From: Chersky-265 sp035275285
GTDB taxonomy: Bacteria > Fibrobacterota > Fibrobacteria > UBA11236
Direction of reading: 5' to 3'
Assembly: GCA_035275285.1 (NCBI GenBank)
Contig: DATENA010000134.1
Coordinates: forward strand, 1 to 7,574
DNA: 7,574 nucleotides
This document shows, piece after piece, positions 1-6,771 of the stretch; the first letter of the stretch is position 1; each line of letters opens with the position of its first letter. Position numbers and translations under genes: made by a program. The notes beneath the pieces were generated by a model that saw only the letters and a program-made list of their open reading frames with translations, was not told where the DNA came from and did no database searches.

Positions 1-44
1 ACATATTTTCATCTTAGACGAACACTATGGAAAGGTGGTCTAAA

Positions 45-212
45 ATGCTGAATGCCGCGATTCTTTTCCTCATCATCGCCTTGGTGGCCGCGGTCTTAGG
101 ATTCGGGGGCATTGCCGGAACGGCCGCCGGTATCGCGAAAATCCTGTTTTTCGTCTTTTTGGTCCTGGCCGTGATCTCTTTCCTGACGGGCAGGCGGGGA
201 ACCACGATTTAA
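45..212 (+). CDS. DUF1328 family small membrane protein (YtjA-like)
   Basis: This is a 55-residue, very hydrophobic protein with two predicted membrane helices (about residues 4-22 and 30-48). They are joined by a Gly/Ala-rich turn reading GFGGIAGTAAG, and the protein ends with a short basic tail, GRR. That layout and the LGFGGIAGTAAGIAKI stretch match the DUF1328/YtjA family, which is about 50-60 residues long, located in the inner membrane and of unknown function. I chose the ATG at 45 because AAGGTGG at 32-38 sits about 6 nt upstream, and because family members begin right before the first helix. An in-frame ATG at 27 would add six residues but has no visible ribosome binding site. The gene stands alone, so its neighbours say nothing about its role. 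Family assignment is firm; function is unknown. Confidence 0.88.
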   Translation: MLNAAILFLIIALVAAVLGFGGIAGTAAGIAKILFFVFLVLAVISFLTGRRGTTI

Positions 213-221
213 TCCGCTTCA

Positions 222-235
222 CGGGCTTCAGCCCG
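222..235. other. Small GC hairpin after the DUF1328 stop codon
   Basis: CGGGC (222-226) and GCCCG (231-235) flank a TTCA loop, 9 nt after the stop codon. There is no T-run, so it is more likely a 3'-end stabilising hairpin or part of a longer structured tail than a complete intrinsic terminator. Confidence 0.4.
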
Positions 236-257
236 CTCCGCGGGCCCGTTCGCCCGG

Positions 258-331
258 AAACCCGGATCTTCCGGATACCGACCGGAGGATCCGGGTGATA
301 CCGACCGGAGGATCCGGGTTTATCTTTTCCC
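258..331 (+). terminator. Candidate intrinsic terminator for the DUF1328 gene
   Basis: AAACCCGGATC (258-268) is perfectly complementary to GATCCGGGTTT (311-321). This 11-bp stem is followed by a T-rich tail (ATCTTTT). The 42-nt loop is long, but it contains a further small hairpin (TCCGG 270-274 with CCGGA 282-286). The left arm could instead pair with the first repeat copy (GATCCGGG, 288-295), so two exclusive folds exist. The site lies between the DUF1328 stop and the hydrolase ribosome binding site, so it would insulate the two genes. The call is tentative because of the loop length. Confidence 0.4.
274..319 (+). repeat. Exact tandem duplication of a 23-bp unit
   Basis: Positions 274-296 and 297-319 are identical 23-mers, each beginning GATACCGACCGG and ending GATCCGGGT. 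There are exactly two copies and the flanking bases diverge at once. The duplicated segment carries the right arm of the hairpin described at 258-331. This looks like a recent slippage or tandem duplication in intergenic DNA. Confidence 0.95.
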
Positions 332-349
332 CCCGTCACGGGAGGAAAA

Positions 350-1111
350 ATGCTCATCCAAGAAGACAGCGCCGACGTCGGGACCCCCAGCGGACCGATG
401 CGCGTGCACCGGTTCCGGCCCGCCGCGGGCGGCCCGCGCCCCGGCCTGATCCTGTTCTCGGAAATCTACCAGGTCACCGGCCCCATCCGGCGCACCGCCA
501 GGCGCCTGGCCTCGCAAGGCTATCTGGTGGCCGCGCCCGAGGTCTACCACGAATTCGAACCCGCCGGTTGCGCCCTCGCCTATGACAAGGAGGGCACGGA
601 CAAAGGCAACCGCTACAAGACGGAGAAGGAACTGGCCGCCTACGATGCGGACGCGCGCGCCGTCATCGCCCATCTCCTGTCCCTGCCGCAATGCGACGGA
701 AAGCTGGGATCGATAGGCATATGCCTGGGCGGGCACCTGAGCTTCCGATGCGCGATGAATCCGGAAATCCTGGCGGGCGCCTGCTTATATGCCACCGACA
801 TCCATAAAGGCAGCCTGGCCAAGGGCATGCGGGACGATTCCCTGGCCCGCATCCCGGAACTCAAGGCGGAAATGCTCATGATCTGGGGCCGGCAGGATCC
901 GCACGTGCCCCAGGAGGGCCGCGACCTCATCTACAGGGCGATGAACGCCGCGGGCGCCGATTTCACCTGGCATGAATTCAACGCCCAGCACGCCTTCATC
1001 CGGGACGAAGGCCCCCGGTACGACGCGGCCCTGGCGGACATCTGCCATTCCCTGGCGCTGGAATTGTTCGGCCGCAGGTTGCGGACGGGGAACCCGGAAA
1101 TGCCCGGCTAG
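350..1111 (+). CDS. Dienelactone hydrolase family protein
   Basis: A 253-residue, probably cytoplasmic alpha/beta hydrolase of the dienelactone hydrolase (DLH) family; no signal peptide is visible. The DLH active-site signature is complete: Glu38 in FSEIYQV, the nucleophile Cys125 in GICLGG, Asp183 in WGRQDPHVP and His214 in NAQHAFIRD. Arg218, four residues after the His, matches the substrate-carboxylate-binding Arg of Pseudomonas DLH. Length is near the family norm (about 230-250). GGAGG at 341-345 lies 4 nt before the ATG. Classical members hydrolyse dienelactone in chlorocatechol breakdown, but most genome-encoded paralogues have unknown carbon-ester substrates, and no catechol-pathway gene is nearby, so the substrate is unknown. 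Its stop codon overlaps the stop codon of the convergent gene by 4 nt (CTAG, 1108-1111). Confidence 0.92.
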   Translation: MLIQEDSADVGTPSGPMRVHRFRPAAGGPRPGLILFSEIYQVTGPIRRTARRLASQGYLVAAPEVYHEFEPAGCALAYDKEGTDKGNRYKTEKELAAYDADARAVIAHLLSLPQCDGKLGSIGICLGGHLSFRCAMNPEILAGACLYATDIHKGSLAKGMRDDSLARIPELKAEMLMIWGRQDPHVPQEGRDLIYRAMNAAGADFTWHEFNAQHAFIRDEGPRYDAALADICHSLALELFGRRLRTGNPEMPG

Positions 1112-2208
1112 AGGTCGACCACCTTGGCCAGGTCCTTGTAGATGCGGCCCACGCGCTCCACCTGGCCTTTGGCCGGGAAGCGCTCGTAGAACCCTTCGGA
1201 CTTGAACGCCTTTTTCATCTCCGTCCAGGGCTGCAGCCGCTCCGCCCACCGCTTGACGCGGCCCACGGAGGGTTCGCCGTCCTTTTCCGAAAGGTCCGCG
1301 CAGACGCGGATGAGGGCCTTGAGGGTGACCGGACGGGTGACCATATAGCCCGGATTCCCCCAGATCTCCCCCCAGACCAGGGCGGAAGCCTTCAGGAAAT
1401 CCCGGAGCTGTTCATAGTAGCGCTCGGCCTGGTGGGTCGGGGACAGATCTTCCTTGGGGTCCCACTCGGACTTGACCCACCGGTTGATTTCATTGAAAAG
1501 CTCGGCCTGGAGGATCCACTTCTCCTGCTTGCTCTTGCCGCCCAGGCGGTTGATGCGGTATTGGAGCGGGCTGTCGTCCCGCCCGTACAGATGCTCCACC
1601 ACGCGGGCCGCGCAGCGCTTGTCCGGCGAGGCGAAGGACACGCGCTCGTACAGATCCACCAGATGGCTCTTGTTGATGCGCGTGGGCGTGGAATTGATGA
1701 TGACGAACATTTCCGTGGCGAAATCCTCGCTGCGGCCGTCGAAGATGATGCAAGGCACGTTGATGGAGGCCGCCTCGTCCGGGCGCTCCCGGAAGAAGAA
1801 ATGCAGAGCCGCCAGGCGGTGCTGCCCGTCGATGATCAGGTACTTGCCGTCCGGATCGGAGAGATGGCCCACTCCTTCATTATCCCCGATGCCGCGGAAG
1901 CGCAGTTTTTCCGCCGTGAACAGGAGCACGGTGCCCGGGATGGGGGGCTGGGTGCTGGCGGTTTCGTAGAAATTGCGGATGGAACGGATCTTGTCCCGGG
2001 CCATGGTGCGCTGGAAGGCCTTGTCGGACTTCTCGATGCGGCCGATGAATTTGGCGATCTCGTCCTCGGCCGGAGCGGCTTCCGCGGCGATGGGCGTGCC
2101 CTCGTCGTAGAAACGGCTGCTGAAACGCACCTTCTCCAACAGCGCTTTCGCCGGATAAGCGGCGAAATAGAAGATGGCGTCTTTTTGTCGGACCTGAGTA
2201 GCCAGCAT
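1108..2208 (-). CDS. DGQHR domain-containing protein (DndB-like family)
   Basis: A 366-residue protein in the DGQHR family. The diagnostic IDGQHRLAAL lies at about residues 126-135, followed by MFVIINSTPTRINKSHLVDL (about 167-186), a second conserved block. DndB, the best known relative, is a transcriptional regulator of DNA phosphorothioation (dnd) genes, and the motif resembles the DG-HR loop of ParB/sulfiredoxin folds. No cysteine desulfurase, dndC, dndD, dndE or restriction gene is visible here, so this is an orphan and its DNA-modification role is not shown. I chose the ATG at 2208 because AGGCAGG lies 8 nt upstream and the conserved part (RQKDAIFYF) begins a few residues later. An in-frame GTG at 2274 would give 388 residues but has no clear ribosome binding site. 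Convergent with the hydrolase, overlapping it by 4 nt at the 3' end. Confidence 0.85.
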   Translation of the reverse strand: MLATQVRQKDAIFYFAAYPAKALLEKVRFSSRFYDEGTPIAAEAAPAEDEIAKFIGRIEKSDKAFQRTMARDKIRSIRNFYETASTQPPIPGTVLLFTAEKLRFRGIGDNEGVGHLSDPDGKYLIIDGQHRLAALHFFFRERPDEAASINVPCIIFDGRSEDFATEMFVIINSTPTRINKSHLVDLYERVSFASPDKRCAARVVEHLYGRDDSPLQYRINRLGGKSKQEKWILQAELFNEINRWVKSEWDPKEDLSPTHQAERYYEQLRDFLKASALVWGEIWGNPGYMVTRPVTLKALIRVCADLSEKDGEPSVGRVKRWAERLQPWTEMKKAFKSEGFYERFPAKGQVERVGRIYKDLAKVVDL

Positions 2209-2246
2209 AGAATCGACCTGCCTTTGGAGTGTCCCGGTGAATCCCC

Positions 2247-2329
2247 GGAAAAGTTTCCCCGTGGAAACGTTCACGGCACGCAGAAAAGATATCTAGAAGG
2301 CCCGATTCTGTATACGGAAACCCGGAAAC
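2247..2329. promoter_or_regulatory. Cluster of GGAAAC/GTTTCC motifs upstream of the DGQHR gene
   Basis: GTTTCC (2253-2258) and GGAAAC (2263-2268) form a perfect 6-bp inverted repeat around CCGT. GGAAAC recurs at 2316-2321 and 2324-2329 in a phased direct pair, and a partial GGAAA sits at 2247-2251. All lie just upstream of the preferred ATG at 2208, where a promoter/operator would be expected for the - strand gene. Since relatives such as DndB are DNA-binding regulators, an autoregulatory operator is a reasonable guess, but nothing more. AT-rich pieces near 2286-2297 and 2311-2315 could be -10 elements; I could not fix a convincing -35. Confidence 0.3.
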
Positions 2330-2342
2330 TTTTGCGATCGGG
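2301..2342. other. Weak inverted repeat CCCGAT/ATCGGG
   Basis: CCCGAT (2301-2306) and ATCGGG (2337-2342) are complementary with a 30-nt spacer that includes the paired GGAAAC motifs. It is short and could be chance in GC-rich DNA. It is listed because it frames the candidate operator region. Confidence 0.2.
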
Positions 2343-2344
2343 GC

Positions 2345-2598
2345 ATGGGTATCATGCAAGAAACCTCCCCCCCGGCGCGTTTTCGAGCGGAAGAAGGAGG
2401 CGGAAGAGGGGATCCGGAGACCCTAAGGCAGGCGGATCAGGGTCCCCCGGCGCGATCCGGAGGGGGAATCCCGACGATACCGGAACATGCCGGTTCCCAA
2501 GGCGGCAAGCAGCGCCGGAACCCGATCCGAAGCCCCCGCGTAAGCGCTGCCGCGCCGCTGCCCGTCCAAGCCGAACATCGCCGGCCTGCGGTCCGTCA
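2345..2598. other. Gene-free stretch beyond the domain remnant
   Basis: No intact gene is visible on either strand. On the - strand one frame reads DRVPALLAALGTGMFRYRR at about 2465-2522, a short hydrophobic run followed by basic residues. It faintly recalls a PEP-CTERM-type sorting tail, which would fit the tail end of the same decayed secreted protein in a shifted frame. The hydrophobic run is only about ten residues and the PEP motif itself is absent, so this is a weak reading. Confidence 0.25.
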
Positions 2599-2820
2599 TC
2601 AGGTGGACCAACCGGAGGCTTGTCGGACGAGGATCCCGTTGAGATACGCTTCCGCGTCATCGTCGTGATGCACCGTACCGCTTCCGAAGCCGCCCAAAGC
2701 GGCAGGCCAGAGCGCATCGTCGAATCCGGCCCGGTTCCATTCGGCGCCCGGCTCCTCGAAGGTGCAATGCCATTCGGTCCGGGCCTGCGGTCGCGCATCC
2801 GGCGGAATGGGAATGGTCAC
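2599..2820 (-). pseudogene. Remnant of a carbohydrate-active enzyme accessory (jelly-roll) domain
   Basis: The - strand reads RTEWHCTFEEPGAEWNRAGFDD, then ALWPAALGGFGSG, then VHHDDDAEAYLNGILVRQASGWST before two stop codons. The first part matches the 'GFDDSxWxxGxGGFG' pattern and the second the 'HHDEDAEVYLNG' pattern of beta-sandwich domains that occur in large secreted glycosidases and related proteins of Planctomycetes, Verrucomicrobia and Bacteroidetes. In those proteins some tens of residues, usually including a 'WLRR-F' strand, separate the two blocks; here they are joined directly, so an internal in-frame deletion is inferred. The frame is open upstream only to a TGA at 2911-2913, with no catalytic domain. 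About 70 residues survive, so this is a gene fragment, not a working protein. Domain memory is from recognised motifs, without a database search. Confidence 0.55.
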
Positions 2821-2883
2821 GGTGCGTTGCGTCCCGGCCGATGCGGTTCCGGGCCAAATCCAAGCCAGGCATGTCCGTGACGG

Positions 2884-2915
2884 AGGATTTTTTTGTTTTG
2901 TGGCTATATTTCATC
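2884..2915 (+). promoter_or_regulatory. AT-rich patch, possible trp operon promoter region
   Basis: Within very GC-rich DNA the interval 2886-2912 is strongly AT-rich: a run of T, then TTTTG, then TATATTT (2905-2911). TATATT is a plausible -10 box about 85 nt ahead of trpB, and it is the only promoter-like composition between the domain remnant and the operon. I see no -35 box at normal spacing, so the exact promoter is not assigned. Confidence 0.3.
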
Positions 2916-2946
2916 CCGGAAAAGCCAAAAAAAGGCGGGAAAGCTA

Positions 2947-2982
2947 CCTTTCAACCCTCAAGGACGCGTTCACCCTGCGTCC
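2947..2982 (+). promoter_or_regulatory. Leader hairpins immediately upstream of the trpB ribosome binding site
   Basis: GGACGC (2962-2967) pairs with GCGTCC (2977-2982) around a 9-nt loop, ending 2 nt before the trpB ribosome binding site AGGAG (2985-2989). An upstream pairing, CCTT (2947-2950) with AAGG (2960-2963), shares two G residues with that stem, so the two folds exclude each other. This could tune trpB translation. There is no T-run after the hairpin and no leader peptide with Trp codons, so a classical attenuator is not supported. Confidence 0.3.
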
Positions 2983-2993
2983 CCAGGAGCGCC

Positions 2994-4237
<1,244 letters not shown>

Positions 4238-4241
<4 letters not shown>

Positions 4242-5044
4242 ACCGCATCGACGCCGCCTTCGCGCGCCTCAAGGCAAGCGGGAAAAAAGCCTTCATCCCC
4301 TACATCGCCGCGGGCGTGCCCGGCGCGGATGAAACCGTGGAGATAGTGCTGGAACTGGAGCGCCTCGGCGCGGACGTGGTGGAACTCGGTTATCCCTTTT
4401 CGGATCCCATGGCGGACGGGGTGGTGAACCAGGCCGCCGCCAACAAAGCCCTGGAGCTGGGCGTGGACGCGGACGCTTATTTCGCCATGGTGGAGAAGAT
4501 CCGCGAGCGCTCGCAGATCCCCCTCATCGTCTTCTCGTACCTCAACCCCATCTTCAAGCTGGGGCTGGACGCCTTCGCCCGCCGCGCCAGGGCCGCGGGC
4601 ATGGACGGGATGCTGCTGGTGGACATGCCCGTGGAGGAGTCGGCGGAACTCCGCGCCGCCTGCAAGCGCGAGGACCTGTCCCTGATCTTCCTGGTCGCCC
4701 CCACCACCACCCGGGAACGCCTGGACAAGGTGCTGGAAGGAGGCACGGGATTCCTGTACTACATCTCCCGCACCGGCATCACGGGGGAGCAGGCGTCCTT
4801 CCAGAAGGATTTCGCGGCCAAGGTGGCGGCCATCAAGAAAGGCAGCAACCTGCCGGTGGTGGTCGGTTTCGGCATTTCCACGCCCGATCACGTCCGCACC
4901 GTATGCGGCCTGGCGGACGGCGTGGTGGTCGGCAGCGCCCTGGTGCGCCGCACCTTGGAGAAAAAGCCTTTCCCGGAAATGCTCAACGATATCAGGGCCC
5001 TGGCGGCGCCGTTGATCGCCCCTGCTAAGGAATCATGGAACTGA
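4238..5044 (+). CDS. trpA: Tryptophan synthase alpha chain
   Basis: A 268-residue TIM-barrel lyase that cleaves indole-3-glycerol phosphate to indole and glyceraldehyde 3-phosphate and passes indole through the tunnel to TrpB. Length and numbering match the E. coli enzyme closely: catalytic Glu49 and Asp60 lie in VVELGYPFSDPMADG, and Tyr175 in GFLYYISRTGITG. The flexible loop 6 region is SRTGITG (177-183), and the phosphate-binding segments are GFGIS (210-214) and DGVVVGSALV. The ATG at 4238 overlaps the trpB TGA by 4 nt, so translation is probably coupled. The stop at 5042-5044 lies inside the next gene, giving a 10-nt overlap. No trpC, trpD, trpE or trpF is in view; the earlier pathway steps must be encoded elsewhere. 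Confidence 0.98.
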
Positions 5045-5295
5045 GCGACTGGCGCGGCCGCATCGACGCGCTCAACCTCCGATTGCTGGAGCTGATGAAC
5101 GAGCGGGCCAAATGCGCCCAAGCCATCGCCGAGCTCAAGAAGAAGAAGATGCTCCCCGTCTACGATCCCCTGCGCGAGCAGCAGGTCTTCGAGGCGGTGC
5201 TCTCCAGGAACCAAGGCCCGCTCTCCGACGAGGCCATCCGCCGCATTTTCGAATGCATCATCGCCGAGCACCGGCGCCTGGAGGAGTCCACCTGA
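5035..5295 (+). CDS. aroQ: Chorismate mutase, AroQ class (monofunctional)
   Basis: An 86-residue all-helical chorismate mutase that converts chorismate to prephenate, the entry to the Phe/Tyr branch. It fits the E. coli P-protein mutase domain: Arg7 (Arg11), Arg24 in NERAK (Arg28), Lys35 (Lys39), and Asp44, Arg47 and Glu48 in YDPLREQQ (Asp48, Arg51, Glu52). Glu83 or Glu84 near the C-terminus replaces Gln88; Glu at that site occurs in other AroQ enzymes such as yeast mutase. There is no prephenate dehydratase or DAHP synthase domain and no signal peptide, so it is a cytoplasmic stand-alone mutase, presumably a dimer. AAGGA at 5027-5031 precedes the ATG. It overlaps trpA by 10 nt and tyrA by 1 nt (TGATG), so prephenate is made next to the enzyme that uses it. 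The symbol denotes the AroQ fold class, not type II dehydroquinase. Confidence 0.93.
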   Translation: MELSDWRGRIDALNLRLLELMNERAKCAQAIAELKKKKMLPVYDPLREQQVFEAVLSRNQGPLSDEAIRRIFECIIAEHRRLEEST

Positions 5296-6482
5296 TGGCT
5301 CGGACCGGAGGTCCCGGGACCGAGGATCGGATGGGACCGGCGGCCGGAGACTGGCATCCCGGTTCCATCGCCGTGGTGGGCCTGGGACTGCTGGGCGCCT
5401 CCCTGGCCGAAGCGGCCCGCAAACGCCGGCCTTCCGTGCGCATCACGGCCGTTTCCTCGCCCGCCACCCTGGAGAAGGCGCGCGCCGCCGGCCTGGCGGA
5501 CGCGGCTTTCGGATACTCCGGGATCGACGAGGCGGTGGCGGACGCGGACCTCGTCGTGCTCTGCACGCCCATCAACCGGATCAAGGCGACGCTGGAAGCC
5601 TGGGCCCTGCGCCCGCCCCCGTGCAAGCCGGGCTGCATCATCACGGACGTGGGCAGCACCAAGGCGGAGATCTGCGCCCTGGGCCGCAAGGCTTTTCCGG
5701 CCATCCACTCCCGCTCCGGCGCGCCGGCGAGCGGCGCCGTTTTCATCGGGTCCCATCCCATGGCCGGCAGCGAGAAGACCGGGCTGGAAGCCCGCGACCC
5801 CCTGCTGTTCCAGAACGCCTCCTGGGTGATCTGCGCCGAGGACGGGCAGTCCGAGGCGGCGGACCGCCTGGAAGCCTTCGCCCGGTCCCTGGGCGCGCGC
5901 ACCACGCGCATGCTCGCGGAACTGCACGACAAGGTGGCGGCCCACGTGTCCCATCTGCCCCAGCTCCTGAGCACGGCCCTGGCCAGCTACATCGGGGAAC
6001 GGAAAACCGTGGTGGACAATTGCCTGCAGATAGCCGGAGGCGGGTTCCGGGACATGACGCGCCTGGCCGCCTCCTCGTTCACGGTCTGGGAACCCATCCT
6101 GCGATCCAACCTGGCCGCCGTGCGCGAGGCGACGGCGGGGTTCCGGGAGCATCTGGCCGCGGTGGAAGCGGGCCTGGAATGGGACCTGGCCGCGGATTTC
6201 TTCAAGGAGGGGAACCGCCTGCGCGCGCAATTGTCCATCTCCCGGAAAGGCTTCGCCCTCCCCCTGGCGGAAATCCTCGTGGACCTGGAAGACAAGCCCG
6301 GCGCTCTGGTCAAGGTCTTCGCCCCCCTGGCGGACGCGGGCCTCAACGTGCTGGACGTGGAAATCCTGAAAGTCCGCGAAGGCGAGGGCGGGGTGTTGAT
6401 GATGGGGTTTGCGAAAAGCGAAGAAGCGGCCGCGGCGATTGAGTGTTTGACGGTGGCGGGTTTCAGGGCGAGGGTGAGGTAG
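5295..6482 (+). CDS. tyrA: Prephenate dehydrogenase with C-terminal ACT domain
   Basis: A 395-residue TyrA that oxidatively decarboxylates prephenate to 4-hydroxyphenylpyruvate using NAD(P)+. The Rossmann loop is VGLGLLGASLA (28-38), with DVGSTK at 118-123. The catalytic His is His154 in GSHPMAGSEKTGLEA; SHLPQL (219-224) and GGGFRDMTRLA (248-258) form the rest of the active site. An ACT-like domain (EILVDLEDKPGALVKVF onward, about 327-395) probably senses tyrosine or another amino acid. A short Ser/Gly/Ala stretch (about 139-149) before the His motif looks longer than usual. The ATG at 5295 is chosen for its overlap with the mutase stop and GGAGGAG at 5280-5286. An ATG at 5331 with AGGA upstream is possible, since the first 23 residues lie outside the fold; a perfect 12-bp palindrome (GGTCCCGGGACC, 5310-5321) lies between the two starts. 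Codon use changes near the 3' end. Confidence 0.95.
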   Translation: MARTGGPGTEDRMGPAAGDWHPGSIAVVGLGLLGASLAEAARKRRPSVRITAVSSPATLEKARAAGLADAAFGYSGIDEAVADADLVVLCTPINRIKATLEAWALRPPPCKPGCIITDVGSTKAEICALGRKAFPAIHSRSGAPASGAVFIGSHPMAGSEKTGLEARDPLLFQNASWVICAEDGQSEAADRLEAFARSLGARTTRMLAELHDKVAAHVSHLPQLLSTALASYIGERKTVVDNCLQIAGGGFRDMTRLAASSFTVWEPILRSNLAAVREATAGFREHLAAVEAGLEWDLAADFFKEGNRLRAQLSISRKGFALPLAEILVDLEDKPGALVKVFAPLADAGLNVLDVEILKVREGEGGVLMMGFAKSEEAAAAIECLTVAGFRARVR

Positions 6483-6505
6483 GGGTGACGGCGAAGATGA
6501 AGAAG

Positions 6506-6697
6506 GTCGGGAGTCGGGAGTCGGGAGTCGGGAGTAAAATCCAAGAGGGCGCAGGGAACGAGCGCAGCTCTATCCCTGCCGCCGGATTTTACTTTATTCC
6601 CCACTTCCGGGGAGTTGGGAAAAAACCAGTAAGCTCCAAGCGTGCGTTGAAATCGGTTTTTTCCTCAACTCCCGACTCCCGGCTCCCGACTCCCGAC
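6506..6697. repeat. Structured inverted-repeat element with 7-bp tandem-repeat arms
   Basis: The left arm (6506-6535) is four tandem GTCGGGA units plus GT. The right arm (6668-6697) is its inverse complement over 30 nt with a single difference at 6682, which would be a G-U wobble in RNA. The 132-nt interior is itself folded: TAAAATCC (6535-6542) with GGATTTTA (6584-6591) encloses GCAGGGA (6551-6557) with TCCCTGC (6573-6579), which encloses GAGC (6560-6563) with GCTC (6567-6570). A second hairpin is GGAAAAAACC (6618-6627) with GGTTTTTTCC (6655-6664), and a small CCCC/GGGG hairpin sits at 6599-6612. The whole would form a multi-branched junction. No protein is encoded. It fits a REP- or MITE-like dispersed palindromic element lodged between two operon genes; copy number elsewhere is unknown. 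Confidence 0.85.
6614..6668 (+). terminator. A/T-stem hairpin inside the repeat element, possible terminator or processing site
   Basis: GGAAAAAACC (6618-6627) pairs perfectly with GGTTTTTTCC (6655-6664) around a 27-nt loop. The stem may extend through GTTG (6614-6617) with CAAC (6666-6669) past a one-base bulge. The right arm carries T6, but the T-run is within the stem and not after it, so it is not a standard intrinsic terminator. It could slow polymerase or be cut, uncoupling tyrA from the downstream gene. Confidence 0.3.
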
Positions 6698-6771
6698 GGA
6701 ATGCACAATCCGCGCACCCTGCGTTTCATCACACAACCGATCCCCCACGCACCTTTTCTCAGGTCGGTCTG

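Noticed and set aside
1108..2274. A DNA phosphorothioation (dnd) defence island
   Set aside because: Only the DGQHR protein is present; no other dnd or restriction genes lie in the window, and the neighbours are housekeeping genes.
1432..2880. A 482-codon open frame on the + strand
   Set aside because: It is antisense to the DGQHR gene for most of its length, and its translation is Arg/Gly/Pro-rich with no recognisable domain. High GC keeps such frames open.
2871..2930. A tryptophan leader peptide for classical attenuation
   Set aside because: The frame from 2871 has a single Trp codon, no stop before trpB and no following terminator hairpin with a T-run.
2841..2993. N-terminal extension of TrpB from an upstream in-frame ATG (2841 or 2871)
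   Set aside because: No ribosome binding site precedes these codons, the residues do not match TrpB, and AGGAG plus homology support 2994.
6506..6535. CRISPR-like array
   Set aside because: The 7-bp units are contiguous with no spacers, and they are matched by an inverted copy 132 nt away, so this is a palindromic element.
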